Source of the DNA: JASFJH01 sp050117725
GTDB taxonomy: Bacteria; Pseudomonadota; Gammaproteobacteria; AKS1
Assembly: GCA_050117725.1 (NCBI GenBank)
Contig: JASFME010000024.1
Span: 1-16,136 of the forward strand
Reading direction: 5' to 3'
Length of the DNA stretch: 16,136 nt
In this document: one piece after another, positions 1 through 6,408 of the stretch
How positions within the stretch are numbered: the first letter of the stretch is position 1
Layout: each line of letters starts with the position of its first letter
Translations under genes and position numbers: made by a program
The notes under the pieces: model-generated
What the model was told of the DNA's origin: nothing
What the model saw: only the letters and a program-made list of their open reading frames with translations
The model's database searches: none

Positions 1-24
1 AACTTTATCGTGTGCAGTTGCCAT
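1..24 (-). CDS. ccoO: Cytochrome c oxidase, cbb3-type, subunit II (CcoO), N-terminal fragment
   Basis: Only the first eight codons are in the window (MATAHDKV), running off its left edge. The ATG (complement of 22-24) follows a strong Shine-Dalgarno GGAGG (complement of 33-37) that starts right at the TAA stop of ccoN, so the two genes are translationally close. CcoO is the membrane-anchored mono-heme c subunit that hands electrons to CcoN. The identification rests on position directly downstream of ccoN, the invariable order in ccoNO(Q)P operons, and not on the few residues visible. Confidence 0.75.
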
Positions 25-37
25 TTTTCGAACCTCC

Positions 38-1462
38 TTAGTGTGCCGCAGCCGGTGCCGTAATTTCGGCAACCGCAGGTTTGGCGCCAGCGATCGTCTT
101 CCACATGTTGAATGCCATGATCAGCATACCGATGAGGAAGAACACACCACCGAGGAAGCGCACGATGTAGAACGGGTGCATGGCCTGAACACTTTCGATG
201 AAGCTGTAGGTCAGGGTGCCGTCGGCATTGACTGCACGCCACATGAGGCCCTGCATGACGCCGGATACCCACATCGAGACGATGTACAGGGCAATACCAA
301 TGGTCGCCAGCCAGAAGTGGGTCTCAACCAGCGCGAGCTTGTAGATTTCACGGTTGAACAGGCGCGGGATCAGGTAGTACATCGCACCGATGGAAACCAT
401 GGCCACCCAGCCGAGTGCACCGGAGTGAACATGACCGATAGTCCAGTCCGTGTAATGCGACAGGGCGTTCACCGTCTTGATGGCCATCATCGGGCCTTCA
501 AAGGTGGACATGCCGTAGAAGGACACCGACACGATAAGGAAGCGCAGGATGGGATCGCGGCGCAGTTTTTCCCAGGCGCCGGACAGGGTCATGATACCGT
601 TAATCATGCCGCCCCAGCTCGGTGCCAGCAGTACCAGCGAGAAGACCATGCCGAGTGACTGGGTCCAGTCCGGCAGGGCCGTGTAGTGCAGGTGATGCGG
701 GCCGGCCCAGATATAGGTGAAGATAAGTGCCCAGAAATGCACAACTGACAGGCGGTACGAGTACACCGGGCGTCCTGCCTGCTTCGGAATGAAGTAGTAC
801 ATGATGCCGAGGAAGCCCGCCGTGAGGAAGAAGCCTACCGCGTTATGGCCATACCACCACTGCACCATCGCATCCTGGACACCGGCGTAGGCCGAGTAGG
901 ACTTGAGGAAGCCAACCGGCAGGGCGGCGCTGTTGACGATATGCAGTACGGCAACCGTGACAATGAAGCCGCCGAAGAACCAGTTCGCGACGTAGATGTG
1001 CTTGACCTTGCGCTTGACGATTGTGCCGAAAAACACAATCGCATAAACCACCCAGACCACGGCGATCAGGAGATCGATTGGCCACTCCAGCTCGGCGTAT
1101 TCCTTTGAACTCGTGTAGCCCAGGGGCAGGGTAATCGCGGCGAGGATGATCACGACCTGCCAGCCCCAGAAGGTAAACGCGGCGAGCTTGTCACTGAGCA
1201 GACGCGCGTGACAGGTACGCTGTACGACATAGTACGATGTCGCAAACAACGCCGAACCGCCAAAGGCGAAGATCACGGCGTTGGTATGCAGCGGGCGCAG
1301 CCGGCTGAAGGTGAGGTAGGGGATATCCATGTTGAGAAACGGCCAGGCCATCTCGGCGGCGATGAAGACGCCGACGGCCATACCGACGATACCCCATATC
1401 ACGGTCATAATGGCGAATTGCCGTACGACCTTGTAGTTGTACGTATCCTGGGTAGCAGTCAT
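38..1462 (-). CDS. ccoN: Cytochrome c oxidase, cbb3-type, subunit I (CcoN), catalytic subunit
   Basis: This is the catalytic heme-copper subunit of the high-affinity cbb3 terminal oxidase of the inner membrane, which reduces O2 to water and pumps protons under low oxygen. The 474-residue length is normal for the family, and the chain is a run of about twelve hydrophobic helices. Visible ligands are H59 (RPLHTNA, low-spin heme b), H206 in WYGHNAVGF plus H256/H257 in GPHHLHY (CuB), and H344/H346 in TIGHVHSG (heme b3 and heme b). Y250, six residues before H256, fits the cross-linked tyrosine of the C-family oxidases. The ATG at 1462 has AGGA (complement of 1471-1474) eight bases upstream. It lies 56 bp after the YIP1-like gene with no obvious terminator between, and ccoO follows at once. 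Nothing is missing or truncated. Confidence 0.98.
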   Translation of the reverse strand: MTATQDTYNYKVVRQFAIMTVIWGIVGMAVGVFIAAEMAWPFLNMDIPYLTFSRLRPLHTNAVIFAFGGSALFATSYYVVQRTCHARLLSDKLAAFTFWGWQVVIILAAITLPLGYTSSKEYAELEWPIDLLIAVVWVVYAIVFFGTIVKRKVKHIYVANWFFGGFIVTVAVLHIVNSAALPVGFLKSYSAYAGVQDAMVQWWYGHNAVGFFLTAGFLGIMYYFIPKQAGRPVYSYRLSVVHFWALIFTYIWAGPHHLHYTALPDWTQSLGMVFSLVLLAPSWGGMINGIMTLSGAWEKLRRDPILRFLIVSVSFYGMSTFEGPMMAIKTVNALSHYTDWTIGHVHSGALGWVAMVSIGAMYYLIPRLFNREIYKLALVETHFWLATIGIALYIVSMWVSGVMQGLMWRAVNADGTLTYSFIESVQAMHPFYIVRFLGGVFFLIGMLIMAFNMWKTIAGAKPAVAEITAPAAAH

Positions 1463-1518
1463 TATGCCTATCCTAATTTAAGTAGTTGCTGAAAAAATTA
1501 ATAATTAAGCTTTGTAGT

Positions 1519-2151
1519 TCAACCAAATAGCGCCGGCAAGGTACCGAAACTGCTGGTGTAAACCGGGCCGATGCCATAACCCCACAGGATCACCGTGGCG
1601 GCCATGACCGCGACCAGTACCACCAGGCCGACTGCGAGCACGGCGCTGGCAAACAGGAAGCCCTGGTCCTTGTTCACTTCCATGACGATCGGCAGGCCCG
1701 TGTACAGCAGGTAAACGCTGTAGGCGAGGGCCGGCAGACCGATAATCATGTTCAGCCAGAGGATCGGGTAGAGCGTCATCAGACCGATAACAAACAGGGG
1801 TGTGGCAGAGTACGCTGATACAGCGATGGCCAGTGGCAGCGGTTGCGGGCTGCCATAGGTCTTACCCATCCAGTGAATCATCTTGCCGATGGTGAACACG
1901 GCAACGAGCATGGTTACATACAGGGCGATAGCAATTGTGGCGGCGCTTTCGATATTGAGTTTGACGACTTCACTCGTACCAATCTGCCAGCCGATTTGCG
2001 TGGTGCCGATGAATCCGGACAGAGCCGGGATCGCGGCCAGGAACAACACATGTGAGCAATAACATTTACCAATGGAACAACGTTCCTTTTTAATGTCCTC
2101 CCACTCCTCGACAGGGTGTGCAAATAACCCCCAAACATGTGACAAAAACAT
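1519..2151 (-). CDS. YIP1-like (Yip1/DUF1282-type) integral membrane protein
   Basis: This is a 210-residue membrane protein with about five hydrophobic segments (roughly 33-50, 68-88, 108-126, 130-152 and 166-190). It has a short polar N-terminus, HPVEEWEDIKKE, at residues 12-23. The HPxxEW start and the motif YSVYLLYTGLP (144-154) are typical of bacterial YIP1 family proteins. Their function is unknown; the eukaryotic namesakes act in vesicle traffic, which tells us little here. I chose the ATG at 2151 because GAGGG (complement of 2161-2165) lies nine bases upstream. A longer reading from a TTG at 2187 has no such site. The gene is the first of the run leading into ccoN and ccoO, so it is probably co-transcribed with the oxidase. 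A role in oxidase assembly or membrane homeostasis would be inference only. Confidence 0.8.
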   Translation of the reverse strand: MFLSHVWGLFAHPVEEWEDIKKERCSIGKCYCSHVLFLAAIPALSGFIGTTQIGWQIGTSEVVKLNIESAATIAIALYVTMLVAVFTIGKMIHWMGKTYGSPQPLPLAIAVSAYSATPLFVIGLMTLYPILWLNMIIGLPALAYSVYLLYTGLPIVMEVNKDQGFLFASAVLAVGLVVLVAVMAATVILWGYGIGPVYTSSFGTLPALFG

Positions 2152-2160
2152 ATTTTTATA

Positions 2161-2165
2161 CCCTC
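2161..2165 (-). promoter_or_regulatory. Ribosome binding site of the YIP1-like gene
   Basis: GAGGG on the minus strand, nine bases before the ATG at 2151. It decides the start against the upstream in-frame TTG at 2187. Confidence 0.65.
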
Positions 2166-2258
2166 TGCAGATGGTGACGTCAGTCAAAAACTCCGTCTTT
2201 ACAGTCGTTATTATTTCACCGAGAATGGTTAAAACTTGACCATAATGTACGGATTTCC

Positions 2259-2273
2259 TTACTAAATTAGTAA
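2259..2273. promoter_or_regulatory. Palindromic operator candidate, TTACTAAATTAGTAA
   Basis: This is a perfect inverted repeat of two 7-bp arms around one base. Its centre, ACTAAATTAGT, fits the core ACTRWWWYAGT of the type 1 site of the Rrf2-family Fe-S regulator IscR as I recall it. The outer positions are only partly conserved, and the flanking G and C of the core are T and A here. It lies about 108 bp upstream of the YIP1-like ATG. A GntR- or MarR-like binder is equally possible. Confidence 0.4.
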
Positions 2274-2315
2274 ATTATAATATATTAATTATACGCAATG
2301 CTTGCTATGGATGCG

Positions 2316-2321
2316 AGTCTA
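2316..2321 (-). promoter_or_regulatory. Candidate -10 element for the YIP1-ccoNO operon
   Basis: The minus strand reads TAGACT (4 of 6 matches to TATAAT). It lies exactly 22 bp from the near edge of the FNR-type box, the spacing of a class II FNR promoter with the box centred at -41.5. A start near 2309 would give a leader of roughly 157 bases. Confidence 0.45.
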
Positions 2322-2343
2322 GATGCGGTGCAAGCAGTGAGCA

Positions 2344-2357
2344 TTGATCCAGATCAA
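2344..2357. promoter_or_regulatory. FNR/Anr box, TTGATCCAGATCAA
   Basis: This is an exact match to the FNR/Anr consensus TTGAT-N4-ATCAA. These oxygen-sensing Fe-S regulators of the CRP family activate cbb3 oxidase and maturation genes at low oxygen in many proteobacteria. Because the site is symmetric it could serve either direction. Leftward, a -10-like hexamer sits at the ideal class II distance. Rightward, TATAAC (2384-2389) is about four bases farther than ideal. Confidence 0.9.
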
Positions 2358-2383
2358 TCCAGGCTATCGGGGCCGAACTACGC

Positions 2384-2389
2384 TATAAC
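2384..2389 (+). promoter_or_regulatory. Candidate -10 element for ccoI
   Basis: TATAAC (5 of 6 matches to TATAAT) lies 26 bp downstream of the FNR-type box, slightly beyond the ideal 22 bp for class II activation. A second -10-like hexamer, TATACT, is at 2432-2437. No good -35 is seen for either, which fits activator dependence but does not prove it. Confidence 0.35.
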
Positions 2390-2478
2390 AACCCCGGCAG
2401 CGAGCAGCAACTATATGAAACTACACCGGGCTATACTGATTGTCAGCCCCGAAATGTAAATAAGTGATACAAGCCGAT

Positions 2479-4923
2479 ATGCCCAACTCCTCTCCCGAGT
2501 CCTGTTTTCACTGCGGTTTACCCGTGCCGGGCGGTGCCAATTACCCTGTGAAAATCGAGGGAAAATGGCAGCCCATGTGTTGCCGCGGTTGTCAGGCAGT
2601 GGCGCAGGCGATCATCGATGCCGGCATGGGCGATTTCTACAAGTACCGCACCGATACAAGCCAGACCGGCCAGGAACTCGTGCCGGAATTCCTGCGCCAG
2701 ACCGAGGTGTACGACAACCCGGTGTTGCAGCAGCAATTCGTGCGCAGCGCCGAGGGGGAGGGAGAAGATGTCCGCGAGGCAGACCTGATCCTTGAAGGTA
2801 TCGTCTGCGCCGCCTGTGTCTGGCTCAATGAGCGGCACCTGTCCAGCCTGCCCGGGGTACTGGCGGTATCGGTCAACTACAGTACGCACCGCGCCCGGGT
2901 GAAGTGGGACAATACCCGCCTCCACCTGAGTGACATCCTCAAGGCCATCAGTGCGATTGGTTATCTCGCTCATCCCTACGATCCGGATCGGCAGCAGCAA
3001 ATCATCGAGCGCGAACGCCGCACCCTGCTAAAGCGCCTCGGCCTGGCCGGCGTACTCGGCATGCAGGTCATGACGATCGCCGTGGCGCTGTATTTCGGCG
3101 CGTTCAGCGGCATCGAGGAGAATTTCCGGCAGTTTTTCCTCTGGCTCAGCCTCGGCCTGACCCTCCCCGTGTTGCTGTACTCGGCCGCGCCGTTTTACCG
3201 CGCCGCGCTGCGCGATGTGAAACGCGGCCAGGCCGGCATGGATGTGCCGGTATCACTGGGTATGAGCATCGCCTTTATCGGCAGTGTCTGGACAACGGTG
3301 ACGGGTAGCGGCGAGGTCTATTACGACTCGGTGGTCATGTTCACCTTCTTCCTGTTAACCGGCCGCTATTTTGAACTGGCGGCACGCAAGAAGGCCGCCG
3401 AGGCCTCCGAACATCTCGTACACATGGCGCCGGCGATGGCGACGCGCATTGACGCGCAGGGTAATGAGCAGGTCGTACCGGTGGCGGAACTCGCGGTCGG
3501 CGATCGGCTGCGCGTGCGGCCCGGTGAGAGTGTCCCGGCCGATGGCGTGATTCTGGCCGGGCGCGCCAGTATCGATGAGGCCGTCCTGACCGGTGAGAGC
3601 ATGCCGGTCGCTCGCGGTGCGGGTGAGCAGGTGATCGGCGGCAGTGTCAATGTCGACAGTCCGATCGATATCGAGGTGGAGAAGACCGGTCAGGACACGG
3701 TGCTCTCCGGGATCCTGCGCCTGCTCGATCGCGCCCAGTCGGAAAAACCGCATATCACGCGGCTTGCGGATCGCACCGCGGCCTGGTTTGTGCTGGCCGT
3801 GATTGTACTGGCTGTCGGGGTAGCCGGCTTCTGGTGGTGGCATGATCCGGCCCACTGGCTGCCGATCACGGTCGCGGTACTCGTCGTGACCTGTCCATGC
3901 GCGCTGTCACTGGCCACGCCGACAGCGGTCACCGCGGCAACCGGGCGCCTGACCCGGAGCGGGTTGCTGGCGACACGCGGCCATGCCCTGGAGACCTTTG
4001 CCCGTGCCACGCACATCGTATTCGATAAAACCGGCACGCTCACGGTCGGCAAGCCGGAGTTGCTCGATATCCACGCGCTGGCAGACATGCCCGTGCAGCA
4101 GCTCCATGTGCATGCCGCGGCCCTTGAACAACATTCCGAGCATCCGCTGGCACGTGCCGTGTGTGCCGGCATTGCGGCCGGCACAGTGAGTGCAACAGAG
4201 TTGTCGAATACGCCGGGCGGTGGCTTGCAGGGCCATATTAATGGTAAACGCTATGCACTCGGCACTGTCGGGTTTGTGCGTGATGCCCTGTCATTGCCGG
4301 ATTCGCCACCACGGCCGCATGAACAGGATCAAGCGGGACATACCGTGGTCGCGTTTGCCTGTGAAACGGGCTGGCTGGCGTGGCTCGTGTTCGGTGACAG
4401 GCTGCGTGACGATGCACACCGGCTCGTGCACAGTCTGCAGGCCGACGGGCGCAAGGTGTGCCTGTTGACGGGGGATCATGCCGCACCGGCAAACGTGATT
4501 GCTGCACAGCTGGGCATTGACTGTGTGCACGCCGGCCTGGCGCCGCAGGACAAGTTGCAGCGCGTACGCGAGATGCAGGAAGGCGGCGCCATCGTGGCGA
4601 TGATCGGTGACGGGGTGAATGATGCGCCGGTGCTGGCTGGTGCCCAGGTATCGGTCGCCATGGGCAGTGGTACGCAACTTGCGGCGGCCAGTGCCGATAT
4701 GATCCTGTTGTCCGATCAACTTATGGTGCTGGCGGATACACTGTATACCGCACGCAAGACCCTGCGTATTATTCGCCAGAACCTGGTCTGGGCAATCGGC
4801 TATAATCTGCTGGCCTTGCCGGCAGCGGCAATCGGTTTGATCGCACCGTGGATGGCGGCGCTGGGCATGTCGGCAAGCTCGCTGATTGTCGTCGGCAATG
4901 CCTTGCGACTGACGCGTAAATAA
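2479..4923 (+). CDS. ccoI: Cbb3 oxidase maturation copper-transporting P1B-type ATPase (CcoI/FixI)
   Basis: This inner-membrane ATPase exports Cu+ from the cytoplasm for insertion into the CuB site of CcoN. Numbering from the ATG at 2479 (814 residues): CFHCGLPVP and CCRGCQ near the N-terminus are the extra cysteine-rich element of FixI-type pumps. A heavy-metal-associated domain follows, with C110-x-x-C113. The A-domain TGES is at 371-374, the membrane metal site C472-P-C474, the phosphorylated aspartate D516 in DKTGT, SEHPLA in the N domain, and GDGVND at 710-715. About eight transmembrane helices are arranged 4+2+2. No key residue is missing. A GTG at 2464 is an in-frame alternative; neither start has a convincing Shine-Dalgarno, and ATG is preferred because the CFHC motif lies close to the N-terminus in this family. 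ccoS follows 58 bp later, and the control region with the FNR box lies just upstream. Confidence 0.95.
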   Translation: MPNSSPESCFHCGLPVPGGANYPVKIEGKWQPMCCRGCQAVAQAIIDAGMGDFYKYRTDTSQTGQELVPEFLRQTEVYDNPVLQQQFVRSAEGEGEDVREADLILEGIVCAACVWLNERHLSSLPGVLAVSVNYSTHRARVKWDNTRLHLSDILKAISAIGYLAHPYDPDRQQQIIERERRTLLKRLGLAGVLGMQVMTIAVALYFGAFSGIEENFRQFFLWLSLGLTLPVLLYSAAPFYRAALRDVKRGQAGMDVPVSLGMSIAFIGSVWTTVTGSGEVYYDSVVMFTFFLLTGRYFELAARKKAAEASEHLVHMAPAMATRIDAQGNEQVVPVAELAVGDRLRVRPGESVPADGVILAGRASIDEAVLTGESMPVARGAGEQVIGGSVNVDSPIDIEVEKTGQDTVLSGILRLLDRAQSEKPHITRLADRTAAWFVLAVIVLAVGVAGFWWWHDPAHWLPITVAVLVVTCPCALSLATPTAVTAATGRLTRSGLLATRGHALETFARATHIVFDKTGTLTVGKPELLDIHALADMPVQQLHVHAAALEQHSEHPLARAVCAGIAAGTVSATELSNTPGGGLQGHINGKRYALGTVGFVRDALSLPDSPPRPHEQDQAGHTVVAFACETGWLAWLVFGDRLRDDAHRLVHSLQADGRKVCLLTGDHAAPANVIAAQLGIDCVHAGLAPQDKLQRVREMQEGGAIVAMIGDGVNDAPVLAGAQVSVAMGSGTQLAAASADMILLSDQLMVLADTLYTARKTLRIIRQNLVWAIGYNLLALPAAAIGLIAPWMAALGMSASSLIVVGNALRLTRK

Positions 4924-4981
4924 TATTGATGATTGATGATTGGTAACACCGGTTATCAGTCGTTACCCGACGAGCATATTG

Positions 4982-5197
4982 ATGGAAGTCATTTACCTGC
5001 TTATTCCCATTGCCCTGTTGCTTGTGATCGTGATCGTGGCAATTTTTTTCTGGGCGATCCGCTCCGGCCAGTTCGATGACATGGAAGGCCCGGCACACCG
5101 GATCCTCATGGATGACGACGAGATCCATGCAGAGAGGGGTGAAAGCAGTAAAGAGCAGGAAAACGAAAAGGAATTGAGACAGGATTTACATGATTGA
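4982..5197 (+). CDS. ccoS: Cbb3-type oxidase assembly protein CcoS
   Basis: This is a 71-residue single-pass membrane protein needed for incorporation of heme and copper cofactors into CcoN. Residues 4-25 form the hydrophobic helix, followed by the family signature FFWAIRSGQFDDMEGPAHRIL and an acidic DDD stretch. The highly charged tail from about residue 50 is variable in the family. The ATG at 4982 gives the canonical N-terminus MEVIYLLIP; a longer reading from a TTG at 4940 would add unconserved residues. It follows ccoI at the usual place. The last six codons (RQDLHD) and the stop are part of one arm of a long inverted repeat (5178-5195), so the C-terminus may have been replaced by repeat sequence. 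ccoG and ccoH are not adjacent and may lie beyond ccoP outside the window. Confidence 0.93.
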   Translation: MEVIYLLIPIALLLVIVIVAIFFWAIRSGQFDDMEGPAHRILMDDDEIHAERGESSKEQENEKELRQDLHD

Positions 5198-5240
5198 CTG
5201 GATAATGATCTGCCTGCGTAGCAATCCTGTAAATCCTGTC
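5178..5240. repeat. Long imperfect inverted repeat overlapping the ccoS stop
   Basis: The arms 5178-5195 and 5223-5240 match at 17 of 18 positions (core GACAGGATTTACA, then GATT), with a loop of 27 bases. A run of eight A follows at 5241-5248. It is not a standard intrinsic terminator, since no T-run follows the stem on either strand and the stem is AT-rich. It could be a dispersed intergenic repeat that folds in the ccoS message and limits 3' decay. Confidence 0.75.
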
Positions 5241-5320
5241 AAAAAAAATGTGCTGCTGGAATTCTCCGGAACTGATTGATGGTTTTCTTCTCTTACATAA
5301 TTCATCGTTCATCAATTCAA

Positions 5321-6190
5321 TCAATCCCCTATCCGGATCGCTATCTGCCAGCTACGTGTCTGCCCCGGAGCAATGTGTACCACTCCGGGTTTATCCATGA
5401 ATTCACCCGTGTAGCCAGCCGGATCGGCATGGCCCTGCCACGGCTCGATACAGACAAAACCTGCACCGGGGATGCTCCAGATCCCGAGGTGCGGGAAATC
5501 TGCGAACGTCACCGTCACCGGCTTGCTGCCCGGCGCTTCAAGCCGGACCCGGCGGCTGTTGTGCCGGGTAAAGATAATCGCATCATCCTCGAACAGGGCA
5601 TCTTCAAGCTTCAGGATCTTGCCCTGTAGCGGGTTAGCGGCATGACTGTCAACAATCAGGCCACCTGCCAGCCGCGCGACCGGTGCAAATTCCTCGTGTT
5701 CGAAGACGATGCGGCAGGCTTGCCGATCCGGGTTGCCGGGTTGTGGCCAGTTGAATGCCGGGTGGGCACCGACAGAGCAGGGCAACGGGGCCTCGTCGAG
5801 GTTGTGTACTGTGTAGCGGATCGTCAACTCCTGATCCAGCAGGCTATATTCGACCGCGAGGACAAATTCAAACGGGTATTTCTCGCGGGTCATCGCATTA
5901 CTTCGCAAACTGAGCTGGCAATGCCGTGTTGTGGCCTCATCGAGTGTGAACGGCAAGTCACGGGCAAAACCATGTTGTGCCATCGGGTAGGCTCTGCCGA
6001 GATGGTACAGCGTGTCGTTGTTGAGGCGGCCGACAATCGGGAACAGGTGTGGTGCATGTCGGCCCCAGATCGCGGGTTCGGCCTGCCAGAGGTATTCATC
6101 ACCAGCATGGCTACGCAGCGAGTGCATTTCGGCACCATGTGGACTGATGGTGACAACGAGTTGATCAGACTGCAGGCGGAGTGGATCCAT
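5321..6190 (-). CDS. Aldose 1-epimerase family protein (LacX-like)
   Basis: This is a 289-residue cytoplasmic beta-sandwich protein of the galactose mutarotase superfamily, interconverting alpha and beta anomers of a sugar or hexose-6-phosphate. The N-terminal part RHAPHLFPIVGRLNND (about 44-59) and QHGFAR (72-77) are typical of the LacX subgroup. H143 in GAHPAFNW and E249 in GFVCIEPWQG fit the catalytic histidine and glutamate. The ATG at 6190 is preferred over a GTG at 6199 because GGTGA lies just upstream of it. It is divergent from rpfF, with 218 bp between the two starts, and convergent with ccoS. The real substrate is unknown, and no sugar operon surrounds it. Confidence 0.88.
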   Translation of the reverse strand: MDPLRLQSDQLVVTISPHGAEMHSLRSHAGDEYLWQAEPAIWGRHAPHLFPIVGRLNNDTLYHLGRAYPMAQHGFARDLPFTLDEATTRHCQLSLRSNAMTREKYPFEFVLAVEYSLLDQELTIRYTVHNLDEAPLPCSVGAHPAFNWPQPGNPDRQACRIVFEHEEFAPVARLAGGLIVDSHAANPLQGKILKLEDALFEDDAIIFTRHNSRRVRLEAPGSKPVTVTFADFPHLGIWSIPGAGFVCIEPWQGHADPAGYTGEFMDKPGVVHIAPGQTRSWQIAIRIGD

Positions 6191-6220
6191 GTTATTCACC
6201 GGTGTTGTTGTTTTTTTACG

Positions 6221-6249
6221 ACTCTGGCGCAGACCTGCCTGACTGTCAA
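6221..6249 (-). promoter_or_regulatory. Candidate promoter of the epimerase gene
   Basis: A perfect -35 TTGACA (complement of 6244-6249) is followed after 17 bp by a weak -10-like CAGAGT (complement of 6221-6226, 3 of 6). The -35 and the spacing are good; the -10 is poor. Confidence 0.3.
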
Positions 6250-6293
6250 TACAGAAAAAGTGTGAAGCGGGTCGAAATTTATATTGATAACAC

Positions 6294-6321
6294 TTGTGTT
6301 TGGCGTCAACTGTCGCATACT
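6294..6321 (+). promoter_or_regulatory. Candidate promoter of rpfF
   Basis: TTGTGT (6294-6299, 3 of 6) and CATACT (6316-6321, 4 of 6) are 16 bp apart. A start near 6328 would place the first base at the edge of the leader hairpins described separately. Both hexamers are weak, so this is tentative. Confidence 0.3.
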
Positions 6322-6328
6322 AAGCGTG

Positions 6329-6374
6329 GACCTGTTGTTGTGGAACTGTACAGGTCAGTTGGCATGACAACAGG
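6329..6374 (+). promoter_or_regulatory. Alternative hairpins in the rpfF leader
   Basis: GACCTGT (6329-6335) can pair with ACAGGTC (6350-6356). The overlapping segment CCTGTTGT (6331-6338) can instead pair perfectly with ACAACAGG (6367-6374). The two stems share bases and exclude one another. They end about 20 bases before the rpfF Shine-Dalgarno. Whether this is regulatory RNA, DNA operators or chance is not decided by the sequence. Confidence 0.35.
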
Positions 6375-6394
6375 ATGTTTGGTTGCAAAGCAAT

Positions 6395-6400
6395 GGAGGG
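6395..6400 (+). promoter_or_regulatory. Ribosome binding site of rpfF
   Basis: GGAGGG lies eight bases before the ATG at 6409. It fixes the start there and argues against the longer open frame that reaches back to 6181 across the divergent promoter. Confidence 0.85.
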
Positions 6401-6408
6401 CAATTCGC

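Larger units (their letters stand above)
2152..2478. promoter_or_regulatory. Divergent control region between the oxidase operon and ccoI
   Basis: These 327 bases contain no gene that I can support. They hold, left to right, the leader of the YIP1-like gene, an AT-rich stretch (about 2254-2295) with a perfect 15-bp palindrome at 2259-2273, nested inverted repeats (TGCTTGC 2299-2305 with GCAAGCA 2330-2336; CAATGCT 2296-2302 with AGCATTG 2340-2346), a perfect FNR-type box at 2344-2357, and -10-like hexamers on both strands. Both divergent transcription units for the cbb3 oxidase and its maturation probably start here. Confidence 0.7.

Noticed and set aside
41..658. 205-codon plus-strand frame opposite ccoN
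   Set aside because: It is the antisense shadow of ccoN, with no ribosome binding site and a His/Asp/Arg-rich product of no recognisable family.
4925..4943. Tandem ATTGATG repeats between ccoI and ccoS
   Set aside because: Two copies plus a partial one is too little for a repeat array, and there is no stem or known site; probably chance.
5271..5320. Possible terminator for ccoS or the epimerase (TGATTGATG with a CATCAAT near 5308)
   Set aside because: The stem is short, AT-rich and has a long loop, with no T-run on either strand.
6181..6408. N-terminal extension of rpfF back to 6181
   Set aside because: It would cross the divergent promoter region and overlap the epimerase start. The GGAGGG site at 6395-6400 and the family length both support the ATG at 6409.
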